From positions 1 to 64,000 of the forward strand of contig NZ_JAHYSR010000010.1 of the NCBI RefSeq assembly GCF_019431455.1: a stretch of DNA of 64,000 nt, read 5' to 3'. How positions within the stretch are numbered: the stretch's first letter is position 1; each line of letters begins with the position of its first letter. Position numbers and translations under genes: made by a program. The stretch comes from Paracoccus bogoriensis. Its GTDB lineage: Bacteria; Pseudomonadota; Alphaproteobacteria; Rhodobacterales; Rhodobacteraceae. The notes beneath the pieces were generated by a model. That model was not told the origin of the DNA. It saw only the letters and a list, made by a program, of their open reading frames with translations, and searched no databases. Positions 18,004 through 27,712 of this stretch are shown in pieces.

Positions 18004-18017
18004 TGTTAACGCTAACA
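18004..18017. promoter_or_regulatory. LacI-type operator palindrome upstream of zwf
   Basis: TGTTAACGCTAACA (arms TGTTA/TAACA) lies 36 bases before the zwf start, just after the PIN gene stop. It matches the TGTTAGCGCTAACA operator class and the one before edd. The likely regulator is a CceR-like LacI protein not encoded in this window. Confidence 0.7.
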
Positions 18018-18053
18018 AAAGATAAGGCGAAGCCGATCCACAAGGAGGACAGC

Positions 18054-19499
18054 ATGGTCTCGCGCGTCATTCCGGTCGATGATTTCGATCTGGTGATCTT
18101 CGGTGCCACGGGCGATCTGGCCCACCGCAAGATTCTGCCGGGCCTGTTCCGGCGCTTCAAGGCCGGGCAGATCCCGGCGACCAGTCGCATCATCGGCGCC
18201 GCCCGCACAGCCCAGGACGACGATGCCTTTCGGGCCGAGGCCGCGGGCGCGATCCGCGAATTCGGCGGCGTGACCGGCGAGGATCCGCAACTGGCCGAAT
18301 TCCTGTCGCTGCTGGGCTATGTCGCCATCGACGCGCGGGGCGAGGGTGGCTGGCAGGAACTGAAAGCCCGGATGCGCCCCGGCGCGGTCCATGCCTTCTA
18401 CTTCTCGGTCGCGCCGGCGCTGTTTGGCGATATTGCAGAGCGGCTGGCCGGGCACGGGATCGCGGATGATGACAGCCGTATCGTGGTCGAAAAGCCCTTT
18501 GGCCGCGATCTGGCCAGCGCAAGGGCACTGAATGCGACGCTGGCGCAGCATTTCCACGAGCATCAGATTTATCGGATCGACCATTATCTGGGCAAGGAAA
18601 CCGTCCAGAACCTGATGGCCGTCCGCTTCGCCAACGTGCTGTTTGAGCCGCTGTGGAACGCGCAATTCATCGACCATGTGCAGATCACCGTGGCCGAAAC
18701 CGTCGGCGTGGCCGGGCGTGGCAGCTATTACGACAAGTCCGGGGCGATCCGCGACATGGTGCAGAATCATCTGATGCAGCTGCTCTGCCTGATCGCGATG
18801 GAGCCGCCCTATCATTTCGACCCCGACGCCGTGCGTGATGAAAAGCTCAAGGTGATCCGCGCGCTTGAGGCCGTGCCGCCCCAGGATATCGTGCGCGGTC
18901 AGTATCGCGGCCATGATGACGATTACCTCAAGGATGCCGAAAACCCCGAATCGCGCACCGAAAGCTATGTGGCGATGAAGGTCCGCATCGCGAACTGGCG
19001 CTGGCAGGGCACGCCTTTCTACCTGCGCACCGGCAAGAAGCTGCGCGCGCGCACCTCGGAAATCGCCATCATCTTCAAGGAACCGCCGCATTCGATCTTT
19101 GACGATAGCGGCCAGCCCAAGGCCAACGAGCTTGTCATTCGCCTGCAACCGAATGAGGGCATGAACCTCAAGGTGATGATCAAGGAGCCGGGGCCGGGGG
19201 GGATGCGGCTTGTGCAGGTGCCGTTGGACATGTCCTTCGCCGATGCGCTTGGCCCCGACGGGGCGGACATGCCCGATGCCTATGAGCGGCTGATCATGGA
19301 TGTGATCCGGGGCAACCAGACCCTGTTCATGCGCGGCGACGAGGTCGAGGCTGCCTGGGCCTGGACCGATCCGATCATCAACGCCTGGGAGGACAGCAAG
19401 CGCCGCCCCGAACCCTATGACCCCGGATCCTCGGGCCCCGACGAAGCGTTGCGCCTGATGCATCGCGACAATCGCCGCTGGAGGGAGATCAGGTCATGA
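18054..19499 (+). CDS. zwf: Glucose-6-phosphate 1-dehydrogenase
   Basis: The 481-residue enzyme oxidises glucose-6-phosphate to 6-phosphogluconolactone, the entry to both the pentose phosphate and Entner-Doudoroff routes. It has the NAD(P)-binding IFGATGDLAHRKILPGLF and the active-site RIDHYLGKE, and KLRARTSEIAIIFKEPPHSIF later in the fold. ATG 18054 follows AAGGAGGACAGC; the longer frame start lies inside the operator and is rejected. It overlaps pgl by 4 bases, giving the operon zwf-pgl-pgi. Confidence 0.96.
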   Translation: MVSRVIPVDDFDLVIFGATGDLAHRKILPGLFRRFKAGQIPATSRIIGAARTAQDDDAFRAEAAGAIREFGGVTGEDPQLAEFLSLLGYVAIDARGEGGWQELKARMRPGAVHAFYFSVAPALFGDIAERLAGHGIADDDSRIVVEKPFGRDLASARALNATLAQHFHEHQIYRIDHYLGKETVQNLMAVRFANVLFEPLWNAQFIDHVQITVAETVGVAGRGSYYDKSGAIRDMVQNHLMQLLCLIAMEPPYHFDPDAVRDEKLKVIRALEAVPPQDIVRGQYRGHDDDYLKDAENPESRTESYVAMKVRIANWRWQGTPFYLRTGKKLRARTSEIAIIFKEPPHSIFDDSGQPKANELVIRLQPNEGMNLKVMIKEPGPGGMRLVQVPLDMSFADALGPDGADMPDAYERLIMDVIRGNQTLFMRGDEVEAAWAWTDPIINAWEDSKRRPEPYDPGSSGPDEALRLMHRDNRRWREIRS

Positions 19500-20173
19500 G
19501 CATGGAATTCCGAAACTATCCCGACCGCGAGATGCTGGCCCTGTCGCTGGCGGATTGCATCGCCTCGCAACTGGCGCAGCATCTGCGCAGCAACGAACGC
19601 GCCACGCTCTGCGTGCCGGGCGGAACCTCGCCCGCGCCGGTCTTCGAGACGCTGTCGGGCACCGATCTGGACTGGGACCGCGTGACGGTCGTGCTGGGCG
19701 ATGAACGCTGGGTGGATGGCGATCACAAGCGGTCGAATTCGCGCCTGCTGCGGCGGCATCTGCTGAAGGACAAGGCGGCCGCGGCGCATTACATCGACCT
19801 TTACACAGGCGATGCCTCGCCCGATCCGGCGACCGAGGCGCTGGCCGCGCGGCTGGCGCCGCATCTGCCGCTGACGGTGGTGCTGCTGGGCATGGGCAAC
19901 GACATGCACACCGCAAGCCTCTTTCCCGGCGCCGATCAGCTGGCGGCCGCGATGGCTCTCGACGCGCCCCCGGTCATGGCGATCCGTGCCGAGGGCGCGG
20001 AAGAGCCGCGCATCACCCTGACGCGCCCCGTTCTGGCCGAGGCGCTGAACATTCATGTGCTCATCATGGGGCCCGAAAAGCGCGAGGCGCTGGAGCGCGC
20101 GCAGAAGCTCGATCCGATCGAGGCGCCGATCCGCGCCTTCCTTGACCAGGCCATCGTCCACTGGGCCGAATGA
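19496..20173 (+). CDS. pgl: 6-phosphogluconolactonase
   Basis: 225 residues; hydrolyses 6-phosphogluconolactone to 6-phosphogluconate. SugP-isomerase fold features are present: [35 protein letters not shown] and [19 protein letters not shown]. The start overlaps the zwf stop and its stop overlaps an upstream ATG of pgi, so the three genes are tightly coupled. Confidence 0.95.
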   Translation: MSMEFRNYPDREMLALSLADCIASQLAQHLRSNERATLCVPGGTSPAPVFETLSGTDLDWDRVTVVLGDERWVDGDHKRSNSRLLRRHLLKDKAAAAHYIDLYTGDASPDPATEALAARLAPHLPLTVVLLGMGNDMHTASLFPGADQLAAAMALDAPPVMAIRAEGAEEPRITLTRPVLAEALNIHVLIMGPEKREALERAQKLDPIEAPIRAFLDQAIVHWAE

Positions 20174-20181
20174 GGACCGCC

Positions 20182-21792
20182 ATGTCAGATCTCTGGAACC
20201 GTCTGCAATCCTATCGTCGGGCGCAGGGAGATAGGCGCATCGAGTCGCTGTTCGCCGCCGATCCTGCCCGCGCCGAGGTGTTTTCGGCCAGCGCCGACGG
20301 GCTGGTGCTCGATTATTCCAAGACCACGATCGACGCGGGGGCGCGCGACCTGCTGCTGACGCTGGCGCGCGATGCGGCGGTCGAGGCGCGGCGCGAGGCG
20401 ATGTTCTCGGGCGAGAAGATCAACGAGACCGAGGGCCGCGCCGTCCTGCACACCGCGTTGCGCAACCTGTCGGGCCGCGTGGTCGTGGATGGTCAGGACG
20501 TGATGCCCGCTGTGCGCGAGACCCATGCGCGCATGTCGGCCTTTGCCCGCGCGGTCCGCGAGGGCGGCTTTGCGGGGCAAGGCGGGCGGATCACCGATGT
20601 CGTCAATATCGGCATCGGCGGCTCGGATCTGGGGCCGGCCATGGCCGCGCTGGCGCTGGCGCCCTGGCATGACGGGCCGCGCACGCATTTCGTCAGCAAC
20701 GTGGACGGCGCGGATATCGCCGACACGCTGAAGGGGCTGGACCCGGCCACCACGCTGGTCATCGTTGCCTCGAAGACCTTCACCACGATCGAGACGATGA
20801 CGAATGCGCAGACCGCCCGGGACTGGATGGCGGCTTCGGTCTCTGACCCTGCCGCGCAATTCGTGGCGCTGTCCTCGGCCACCGCCAGGGCCGCCGATTT
20901 CGGCATCCCGGCCGAGCGGGTCTTTGGGTTCGAGGATTGGGTCGGCGGCCGTTATTCGATCTGGGGGCCGATCGGTTTGTCGCTGATGCTGGCCGTAGGG
21001 CCAGAGCGGTTCGACGAATTCCTTGCGGGCGGCGCCGCGATGGATGCGCATTTCCGTGCCGCCCCGCTGGAGGCGAACCTGCCGGTTCTGCTGGCGCTGG
21101 TGGGCATCTGGCACCATCAGATCTGCGGCTATCCGACCCGTGCGGTTCTGCCCTATGACAACCGCCTGATGCGCCTGCCCGCCTATTTGCAGCAGCTCGA
21201 GATGGAATCGAACGGCAAGCGCGTGGCGATGGATGGCAGCGATCTGCCGGTCGTCTCGGGGCCGGTCGTCTGGGGCGAGCCGGGCACGAACGGACAGCAC
21301 GCCTTCTATCAACTGATTCATCAGGGCACGACGCCCGTGCCTTGCGAATTCATCCTGGCCGCGCGCGGGCATGAGCCTGATCTGGCGCATCATCATATCC
21401 TGCTGGCCGCGAATTGCCTGGCGCAGTCCGAGGCGCTGATGCGCGGGCGCAGCCTGGACGAGGCGCGCGCGCTGATGGCGGCCAAGGGGCTTGAAGGCGC
21501 CGAGCTTGAACGCCAGGCCCGCCACCGGGTCTTTCCGGGCAACCGGCCTTCGACCACGCTTCTCATCGACCAACTGACACCCCACACGCTTGGGCAGATC
21601 GTGGCGCTTTACGAGCATCGCGTCTTTGTCGAGGGCGTGATCCTGGGGATCAACAGTTTTGACCAATGGGGTGTGGAACTGGGCAAGGAGCTGGCGCTGA
21701 AGGTCGAACCCTTGCTGAAGGGCCAAGGCGAGCCTGGGCACGATGCCTCGACCCTGCGGCTGGCCGGTCTGATCCGGCGGCTACGCGGCTGA
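20182..21792 (+). CDS. pgi: Glucose-6-phosphate isomerase
   Basis: The enzyme, 536 residues from ATG 20182, interconverts glucose-6-phosphate and fructose-6-phosphate. Seen are [23 protein letters not shown] sequence (here [13 protein letters not shown]), [31 protein letters not shown] and the C-terminal [14 protein letters not shown] signature. An in-frame ATG at 20170 overlaps pgl, but GAGGA sits properly before 20182. It ends the zwf operon; with Edd close by it lets fructose-6-phosphate re-enter the Entner-Doudoroff cycle. Confidence 0.96.
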   Translation: MSDLWNRLQSYRRAQGDRRIESLFAADPARAEVFSASADGLVLDYSKTTIDAGARDLLLTLARDAAVEARREAMFSGEKINETEGRAVLHTALRNLSGRVVVDGQDVMPAVRETHARMSAFARAVREGGFAGQGGRITDVVNIGIGGSDLGPAMAALALAPWHDGPRTHFVSNVDGADIADTLKGLDPATTLVIVASKTFTTIETMTNAQTARDWMAASVSDPAAQFVALSSATARAADFGIPAERVFGFEDWVGGRYSIWGPIGLSLMLAVGPERFDEFLAGGAAMDAHFRAAPLEANLPVLLALVGIWHHQICGYPTRAVLPYDNRLMRLPAYLQQLEMESNGKRVAMDGSDLPVVSGPVVWGEPGTNGQHAFYQLIHQGTTPVPCEFILAARGHEPDLAHHHILLAANCLAQSEALMRGRSLDEARALMAAKGLEGAELERQARHRVFPGNRPSTTLLIDQLTPHTLGQIVALYEHRVFVEGVILGINSFDQWGVELGKELALKVEPLLKGQGEPGHDASTLRLAGLIRRLRG

Positions 21793-21811
21793 GGCACCCG
21801 AAGGTAGGCTG

Positions 21812-21888
21812 CGGGCTGGGGGCGCTTCCCCCCGTCCTGCGGACTTTCCCAGGGGTATTTGGCCCAAGGCAAAAGCCTGGCGGCTTTT
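21812..21888 (+). repeat. Intergenic repeat copy 1 with a short T-tracted hairpin (pgi terminator)
   Basis: A G/C-rich hairpin-like run is followed by AGGGGTATTTGGCCCAAGGC, which recurs as GCGGGATATTTGGTCCAAGGC at about 41181. Directly after it, AAAAGCC-TGGC-GGCTTTT (21871-21888) forms a stem ending in T residues, a plausible Rho-independent terminator for zwf-pgl-pgi. The word ATTTGGNCCAAGGCAAA is shared by both copies. Confidence 0.55.
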
Positions 21889-21938
21889 CCTTTGCGCGTG
21901 TCCGCGCTAGGGTCCGGGCGCTAGCGAAAGGACTTGAT

Positions 21939-22940
21939 ATGGCGTTCTTCTCGAAGTTGCGAGAGCGGCTGACTCGATCCTCCTCGAAGATCGGGGCGGG
22001 GCTGGACGAGATCGTGGGCGAGGCCGAGGCCGCGCCGGCCAAAGCCTCCGCGTCTGCGGGTCTGGTGGGGCGGCTGTTCGGGCGGAGCGATGGCGAGACC
22101 GCGCCGCGCCGGGTGCTGGACGACGCGATGCTGGAAGAGCTGGAGGACATGCTGGTGCAGGCCGATCTGGGCGTCGAGACCGCCCTGCGCGTCACCGCCA
22201 ACATCGCCGAGGGGCGGATGGGGCGGCGGCTGTCCTCGGCCGAGTTGCGCGGGCTTCTGGCCGATGAGATCGCCCGGATCATGGCGCCGGTTGCCCGGCC
22301 TCTGCCGATCTATGCCAAACGCCCTCAGGTCGTGCTGGTCGTGGGCGTGAACGGCGCGGGCAAGACCACCACCATCGGCAAGCTGGCCAGTCAGTTCCGC
22401 GCCGCGGGCAAGTCGGTCGTCATCGCGGCGGGAGACACGTTCCGGGCAGCCGCGGTCGAGCAGCTGCAGGTCTGGGGGCAGCGCGCCGGGGTGCCGGTGA
22501 TGGTCGCGCCCCAGGGCAGCGACCCGGCCAGCCTGGCCTATGATGCGATGGTGCGGGCCGAGGCCGAGGGCGCCGACCTGCTGATGATCGACACGGCCGG
22601 GCGGTTGCAGAATCGCCAGGATCTGATGGCGGAATTGGCCAAGATCGTCCGGGTGATCCGCAAGAAGGATCCAGAGGCGCCGCACAACACCTTGCTGGTC
22701 CTGGACGCCACAACTGGCCAGAACGCACTGAGCCAGGTCGAGACCTTCCGCAAGCTGGCCGATGTTTCCGGACTGGTCATGACCAAGTTGGACGGCACCG
22801 CGAAAGGCGGGGTTCTGGTCGCCCTTGCCGACCGCTTCGGCCTGCCGATTCATGCCATCGGCGTGGGTGAGCAGATTGACGACCTGGATGCATTCGATGC
22901 TCAGGAATTCGCCCGTGCTCTGGTCGGGCTGGACAGCTAG
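21939..22940 (+). CDS. ftsY: Signal recognition particle receptor FtsY
   Basis: 333 residues; the SRP GTPase receptor that docks ribosome-nascent chain complexes at the inner membrane. An N-terminal N domain precedes the G domain with [15 protein letters not shown] (P-loop), [22 protein letters not shown] and [15 protein letters not shown] 21939 is preceded by GCGAAAGGA and starts with the [11 protein letters not shown] amphipathic helix typical of FtsY. Its TAG shares the palindrome CTAG with the stop of the convergent Hint gene. Confidence 0.96.
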   Translation: MAFFSKLRERLTRSSSKIGAGLDEIVGEAEAAPAKASASAGLVGRLFGRSDGETAPRRVLDDAMLEELEDMLVQADLGVETALRVTANIAEGRMGRRLSSAELRGLLADEIARIMAPVARPLPIYAKRPQVVLVVGVNGAGKTTTIGKLASQFRAAGKSVVIAAGDTFRAAAVEQLQVWGQRAGVPVMVAPQGSDPASLAYDAMVRAEAEGADLLMIDTAGRLQNRQDLMAELAKIVRVIRKKDPEAPHNTLLVLDATTGQNALSQVETFRKLADVSGLVMTKLDGTAKGGVLVALADRFGLPIHAIGVGEQIDDLDAFDAQEFARALVGLDS

Positions 22941-24112
22941 GGAACGGTCTGCGGCGTCGGTTCGACCAGAGCGCGGGCCGGATTGGCAATGTGGCGCTGC
23001 ACCAGCCGCCGCGTTGCATGACCCGCAGGCACGTGGCGCGCGGGGATCGGCGCGGCGACCAGGGTCGGGGCCTGATCGCGGATCGTCGAGGCCATGCGGG
23101 GGCCAAAGGCGCGCAAGGCCTGTGGGCCGGGCAGCAGGCTTTCGGTCCAGGCGCCTTCGGTCAACAGGATCTGGTGTCGCTGCATCAGCAGATGCCAGTA
23201 TGTGACGGCAGGGGTGCGGCGATCGACAAGGATACCGGGCAGGCCAAGCAGATGGCGCGCCGGGGCCATGATTTCGGCCCTGCCGAACATCCGTTCCGCG
23301 ATGCGCGAGCGCAACAGGATCCGGTGCTGGGGCGACACGACCAGAGCGCGGGCGGGCTGCCCGGGGCCGAGCGCGCCCGGCTCGATCCGGATCGGTCGGT
23401 GCTGCGGAGAAAGGTCCAGCGCAGGCGCATCCAGATGGCGGCTGCCGGTCCAGATCAGGCTCTGCCAGCCGTGATCCAGCGTCATCAACTGCATCCCGGG
23501 GCGCAACGATTCGACCGGCAGCAGACCCGTGCGGGTCAGAATCAGCGTGCCCTCGGCCAGACAGGGCGGCGGGTCGCCCGGCAGGCTTTGGGACAGAGGC
23601 GGCGCGTAGGCCAGCGCGTTGTCGTTCCCCCCGATCTGGTAAACAGCGACTTGGCGCAGCGGCAGCGATGGGTCGAAGCGCGGAAAGACTTCGACCCCGC
23701 TCGGCGTCGCGACGGGCAGAGGAAAGACCAGAACGCTGTGGCGGTCGCCCAGCTCGTCACCGACATCGTTCGCGGCAAAGAGGCGCGGCAGGATCATCGC
23801 GAAGCGGTTGCCTTGGCTGTCCTCCATGATCGAGCCGATGAAATTGTTCAGCTGCGTGCCGATTGGCAGCGTGGTCGCGCTGTCGCCGAAACCGATCATG
23901 GCGGGACGGGTCAAGGTCTGGCCGGTTTCGTCAGGGGTATAGATACTGTTGTGAAAACGGTCATCGTCATCCAGCAGATAGATGGTCGAGATGACCGGCC
24001 CATCAAGCGTGAAGGGCGTGGTTCGCCCATGGAAGGGCGCAAACATCTGTGGAGAGCCGCTGCCGACATTGATCGGCTGACTGACCGTCAGCACGGTAAT
24101 CTCGCGTTCCAT
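22937..24112 (-). CDS. Hint-domain (hedgehog/intein) protein
   Basis: The 391-residue protein has no clear signal peptide. Residues 1-180 are a non-conserved beta-rich region. From about residue 187 comes a Hint domain: CLAEGTLILTRTGLLPVESLRPGM, VVSPQHRILL and the AEIMAPARHL stretch. Hint proteins of this kind are numerous in Rhodobacterales and are often secreted, possibly self-processing after Cys at the CLAEGT motif. Substrate and target are unknown. A CtrA-like box sits 69 bases upstream, so expression may be tied to the CtrA programme (inference). Confidence 0.82.
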   Translation of the reverse strand: MEREITVLTVSQPINVGSGSPQMFAPFHGRTTPFTLDGPVISTIYLLDDDDRFHNSIYTPDETGQTLTRPAMIGFGDSATTLPIGTQLNNFIGSIMEDSQGNRFAMILPRLFAANDVGDELGDRHSVLVFPLPVATPSGVEVFPRFDPSLPLRQVAVYQIGGNDNALAYAPPLSQSLPGDPPPCLAEGTLILTRTGLLPVESLRPGMQLMTLDHGWQSLIWTGSRHLDAPALDLSPQHRPIRIEPGALGPGQPARALVVSPQHRILLRSRIAERMFGRAEIMAPARHLLGLPGILVDRRTPAVTYWHLLMQRHQILLTEGAWTESLLPGPQALRAFGPRMASTIRDQAPTLVAAPIPARHVPAGHATRRLVQRHIANPARALVEPTPQTVP

Positions 24113-24172
24113 CGGCTGCCCCTGTGCCTGTTGTTACCGACGCGCCGATGCGCGTTTTTCACCGTGCTAGCG

Positions 24173-25204
24173 TCAACAGGTTAACGTCTGGTTAACAGAG
24201 GTTAAGGAATCCTTTCCCCGTGGCGCCTCCTTTCCCCGTGGCGCCGAGGTTCCCCTCTCGCGATAGGGCGTGCTGCCATATTGCGCCCTGTAACATTTCG
24301 AGAAATGCGACGGGCTTGAAAAGCCCGAGGCCAGCGCGATCTCGATGATCGACATCTCGGTCTGCATCAGCAGGTTGCGCGCCCGGGCCAGACGGGTTTC
24401 CATATAGTAACGCTTGGGGCTGCGGTTCAGATAGCGGCGGAACAGGCGTTCCAGCTGACGGGTGGACATCCCCGCATCCTGCGCCAGTTGTGCCGGGCTG
24501 ATCGGCTCCTCGAGATTGGCCTCCATCCGGGCGATGACGGCGGCAAGGCGCGGATGACGCACGCCGATTCGAGTGGGGATCGACAGGCGCTGGCGGTCCT
24601 GTTCGGTGCGGATCGCGGTATGCAGCATCTGGTCGGCCACGTCTGCGGCGATCTGGTCTCCGTGATCCTCGGCGATCAGGTGCAACATCAGGTCGATGGA
24701 ACTGGTGCCTCCGGCTGCCGTGAGACGGTTGCCGTCCTGCACGAAAACGGACCGATAGGGATCGACGCCCGGAAAGGCCTCGGCGAAGCCGTCATGGTTT
24801 TCCCAATGGATCGTGGCCTTGCGCCCCTCCAGCAACCCGGCCTCGGCCAGGATCCAGGCGCCGGTGCAGACCGCCCCGATCCGGGCGCCGCCGCGCGCCT
24901 GGCGGCGAAGCCAGGACAGGACCGGCCGTGTCGCCTCGCGCGCGATGTCGGTGCCGCCGCAGACGATCACGACCTCGTCCCGGCCGGGTGGGGCTTCATC
25001 TTCCAAGCCGCCGTCCAGCAGCACCCGCGTCCCGTTTGAACAGGTGGCTACATCGCCAGACGGGCCGACCAGGCGCCATTCATACAGCGTTTGCCCCGAG
25101 GCTCGGTTGGCAAGCCGAAGGGGTTCGATCGCTGCCGTGAAGGGCAGCATGGTAAATCGATCCAGTAGCAGGAAGGTGAATCGGCGCGGTCTTTGCGATG
25201 GCAT
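24173..25204 (-). CDS. GlxA-family transcriptional regulator (DJ-1/PfpI-like domain plus AraC DNA-binding domain)
   Basis: 343 residues from ATG 25204. Residues 8-190 form a DJ-1/PfpI amidase-like domain (FTFLLLDRFTMLPFTAAIEPLR, VCTGAWILAEAGLLEGRKATIHW), and a C-terminal AraC domain has LAQDAGMSTRQLERLFRRYL and IALASGFSSPSHFSKCYRAQYG. Related proteins regulate choline, glycine-betaine or carnitine catabolism, but the ligand is not readable. A GTG at 25261 in the same frame would add 19 residues; neither has a strong ribosome site. The tail carries a six-residue tandem duplication (APRGKE/APRGKD) from an 18-base repeat. Confidence 0.88.
   Translation of the reverse strand: MPSQRPRRFTFLLLDRFTMLPFTAAIEPLRLANRASGQTLYEWRLVGPSGDVATCSNGTRVLLDGGLEDEAPPGRDEVVIVCGGTDIAREATRPVLSWLRRQARGGARIGAVCTGAWILAEAGLLEGRKATIHWENHDGFAEAFPGVDPYRSVFVQDGNRLTAAGGTSSIDLMLHLIAEDHGDQIAADVADQMLHTAIRTEQDRQRLSIPTRIGVRHPRLAAVIARMEANLEEPISPAQLAQDAGMSTRQLERLFRRYLNRSPKRYYMETRLARARNLLMQTEMSIIEIALASGFSSPSHFSKCYRAQYGSTPYRERGTSAPRGKEAPRGKDSLTSVNQTLTC
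24181..24196. promoter_or_regulatory. CtrA-like box upstream of the Hint gene
   Basis: TTAACGTCTGGTTAAC fits the CtrA consensus TTAA-N7-TTAA(C) exactly, and a third TTAA follows at 24203 (6-base gap). It lies inside the 3' coding end of the neighbouring regulator gene, 69 bases upstream of the Hint start. In GC-rich DNA three TTAA words in 26 bases is unusual. Confidence 0.55.
24211..24246. repeat. 18-base tandem duplication in the 3' end of the GlxA-type regulator gene
   Basis: CCTTTCCCCGTGGCGCCT is followed directly by CCTTTCCCCGTGGCGCCG, two copies differing at one base. It encodes the repeated APRGK-type hexapeptide at the protein tail, outside the AraC domain, and looks like a recent slippage duplication. 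Confidence 0.75.
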
Positions 25205-25372
25205 GAGGGCTGTCTTGGCTGCGGTTCCTTCCTCACAGAAGCAAGCTTTCCGGTCCGTCACAAGGGTCTGCCTGGCCCTTTGCGCAAAGCGGCTTCAGAT
25301 GCCGTCAAGCCTTCCCACGACGGTTGTTAGCGACTATACGGACCGCATCGTTTTTCCCAAGGAGCATGGAAG

Positions 25373-26782
25373 ATGTCGCAGGAGCTTCGCAAACCCGCCA
25401 CCACCCAAAGCTGGGACAAGGCTGGCTGGCGCGCCTATCCGCGCGTCCAGATGCCCGATTATACCGATCCGGTCGCCCTTGCCGCGGTCGAGGAGCAATT
25501 GCGCCGCTACCCGCCGCTGGTCTTTGCCGGCGAGGCGCGCCGCCTCAAGGCCCAGCTTGCCGAAGTCGCCGCGGGCCGCAGCTTCCTGCTGCAGGGCGGC
25601 GATTGCGCCGAAAGTTTCAGCGAATTCAGCGCCGACAACCTGCGCGACACGTTCAAGGTGCTGTTGCAGATGGCGGTCGTGCTGACCTGGGGCGCGCAGC
25701 TTCCGGTCGTCAAGGTCGGCCGGATGGCGGGCCAGTTTGCCAAGCCACGCAGCGCGCCCACCGAGATCGTGAACGGTCAGGAACTGCCCAGCTACCGGGG
25801 CGATATCATCAACGGCTTCGACTTCACCCCCGAAGCGCGCGTCCCCGATCCACAGCGGATGCTGGCGGCCTATACGCAGGCCGCGGCCTCGCTGAACCTG
25901 CTGCGCGCCTTCTCGACGGGCGGCTTTGCGGACATGCAGCGCGTGCAAAGCTGGATCGCCGATTTCGTGGGCGGCCCGGAAGCCGCAAAATATCGCGACA
26001 TCGCGGACCGGATCAGCGACGCGATGGCCTTCATGCGCGCGGCGGGCGTGAATTCCGAGACGGCGCACCAGCTGTCCAAGGTGGATTTCTACACCAGCCA
26101 CGAAGCGCTGCTGCTGGAATACGAAGAGGCGCTGGCACGCATTGATTCGACCACCGGCCTGCCGGTCGCGGGATCGGGCCACATGTTGTGGATCGGCGAC
26201 CGCACCCGCCAACCCGACGGCGCGCATGTCGAATTCTGCCGCGGCGTGCAGAATCCGATCGGCCTGAAATGCGGCCCGACCACCACGGCCGAAGATCTCA
26301 AGGTGCTGATGGCCAAGCTGAACCCCGAAAACGAGCCGGGCCGCCTGACCCTGATCGCGCGTTTCGGCGCGGGCAAGGTCGGCGATCACCTGCCGCGCCT
26401 GATCCAGACCGTCCAGGCCGAGGGCGCGCATGTTGTCTGGTCCTGCGATCCGATGCACGGCAACGTCATCAAGTCCTCGACCGGCTACAAGACGCGGGCC
26501 TTCGATTCGATCCTGCGCGAGGTGCGCGAGTTCTTCGCGATCCACAAGGCCGAGGGCACGATCCCCGGCGGCGTGCATTTCGAGATGACTGGCAAGGACG
26601 TGACCGAATGCACCGGCGGCGTGCGGGCTGTGACCGACGAGGATCTGTCCGACCGCTATCACACTGCCTGCGATCCGCGCCTGAATGCCAGCCAGTCGCT
26701 GGAACTGGCCTTCCTGGTGGCCGAGGAACTGCGCGCCCGCCGCGAAGAAGCTGCCCCTGCGCGCGAGGTCGCCCGGGCCTGA
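25373..26782 (+). CDS. Class II 3-deoxy-7-phosphoheptulonate synthase (DAHP synthase)
   Basis: The 469-residue enzyme condenses PEP and erythrose-4-phosphate, the first step of the shikimate pathway. It is the plant/actinobacterial class II type: [25 protein letters not shown] at the start, [12 protein letters not shown] (metal/PEP site), [14 protein letters not shown], and [34 protein letters not shown] precedes the ATG. aroK and aroB lie 8 kb away. It is monocistronic, ending at a strong terminator. Confidence 0.95.
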   Translation: MSQELRKPATTQSWDKAGWRAYPRVQMPDYTDPVALAAVEEQLRRYPPLVFAGEARRLKAQLAEVAAGRSFLLQGGDCAESFSEFSADNLRDTFKVLLQMAVVLTWGAQLPVVKVGRMAGQFAKPRSAPTEIVNGQELPSYRGDIINGFDFTPEARVPDPQRMLAAYTQAAASLNLLRAFSTGGFADMQRVQSWIADFVGGPEAAKYRDIADRISDAMAFMRAAGVNSETAHQLSKVDFYTSHEALLLEYEEALARIDSTTGLPVAGSGHMLWIGDRTRQPDGAHVEFCRGVQNPIGLKCGPTTTAEDLKVLMAKLNPENEPGRLTLIARFGAGKVGDHLPRLIQTVQAEGAHVVWSCDPMHGNVIKSSTGYKTRAFDSILREVREFFAIHKAEGTIPGGVHFEMTGKDVTECTGGVRAVTDEDLSDRYHTACDPRLNASQSLELAFLVAEELRARREEAAPAREVARA

Positions 26783-26805
26783 ACGGCCGGCCGCATGAAC
26801 GAAAC

Positions 26806-26828
26806 GGCCCCGCCTCGGCGGGGCCTTT
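26806..26828. terminator. Bidirectional Rho-independent terminator after DAHP synthase
   Basis: GGCCCCGCC-TC-GGCGGGGCC followed by TTT is a perfect 9-base stem (8 bp with tetraloop in practice). It lies between the convergent DAHP synthase and acyltransferase genes, with AAA on the other side, so it can stop both. Confidence 0.85.
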
Positions 26829-26842
26829 CCATGTCGGCCGGT

Positions 26843-27712
26843 TCATTTCCAGCGGCGATGCACCCAGAACCACTGGTCCATATGCTGGCGCACCAGAACC
26901 TCCAGATCGTCGTTCAGCGCCTGCATCATCTCGGCCGGGCTGGCCTTGGCGACCGGTTTGCCCACATGGACGCGAAAGCGCAGACCGTCGGGCAGGCGTA
27001 TCCCCGCGATGGGCACCAGAACGGCGTCGTAGCGCAGGGCCAACTCGGCAGGCGTCAGCACGGTCCGCGTCGGCAGGTCGAAAAAGCGCAATTCGGCCCC
27101 GTCTTGGTCATACTGGTCGAAGCCCAGGGCCAGCCAGCCTCCGCCCTTGAGAAAGCGCAGCATCGCCGCCAGGCCGGCCCGGCCGCGCGGGAAAAGCGGC
27201 TCGGCGATGGCGGTGATGGCGGGGACATAGTGACGGTTGAAGGCCTGATTGTTCATCGGCCGGTAAAGCGCACCGACCGGCCAGCCGCGTCCGGCAAGCG
27301 CCGCGCGCATCGCGTCGTAATTGCCGAAATGCGCGCAGGCCAGGATCACCGGGCGGCCTTGCGCAAAGGCCTCCTCCAGCACGGGCAGGCCCGGCCCCTC
27401 CAATGGGTCCGAGGCATGGATGCGGGCGGTGAACTCCTCGCCCGAATAGATCTCGGCCAGGGACCGCCCGGCATTGTCGGGAACCGCGCGCAGAAGCGCC
27501 GCGATCTCGGCCTTGGACAGGTCGGGTCGAGCCATCTCCAGATTGGCGCGGATGCGCCGCCGCCAGCCCGCGACCGGCGCCAGCAGCCGCGAAAAGATCC
27601 AGCCCATCGCCGGGATGCGCCGTTCATAAGGCAGAAGGCGCACGGCGCCCATCAGCACCAGAAAGGCCGCGTTGCCCAGGCGGTCGGCAAGGCGGGGGCG
27701 GTCCTCGCTCAT
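26843..27712 (-). CDS. Lysophospholipid / Kdo-lipid acyltransferase-like protein (LpxL-type fold)
   Basis: 289 residues from ATG 27712. The catalytic H-x4-D motif appears as HFGNYD near residue 120, followed by LYRPMNNQAFNRHY and a WLALGFDQYDQDG block as in LpxL/HtrB family enzymes. It is likely inner-membrane associated and acylates a lipid A precursor or related lipid. The start overlaps the EamA gene stop by 4 bases, so the two are coupled. The longer upstream frame is rejected since it runs into that gene. Confidence 0.85.
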   Translation of the reverse strand: MSEDRPRLADRLGNAAFLVLMGAVRLLPYERRIPAMGWIFSRLLAPVAGWRRRIRANLEMARPDLSKAEIAALLRAVPDNAGRSLAEIYSGEEFTARIHASDPLEGPGLPVLEEAFAQGRPVILACAHFGNYDAMRAALAGRGWPVGALYRPMNNQAFNRHYVPAITAIAEPLFPRGRAGLAAMLRFLKGGGWLALGFDQYDQDGAELRFFDLPTRTVLTPAELALRYDAVLVPIAGIRLPDGLRFRVHVGKPVAKASPAEMMQALNDDLEVLVRQHMDQWFWVHRRWK

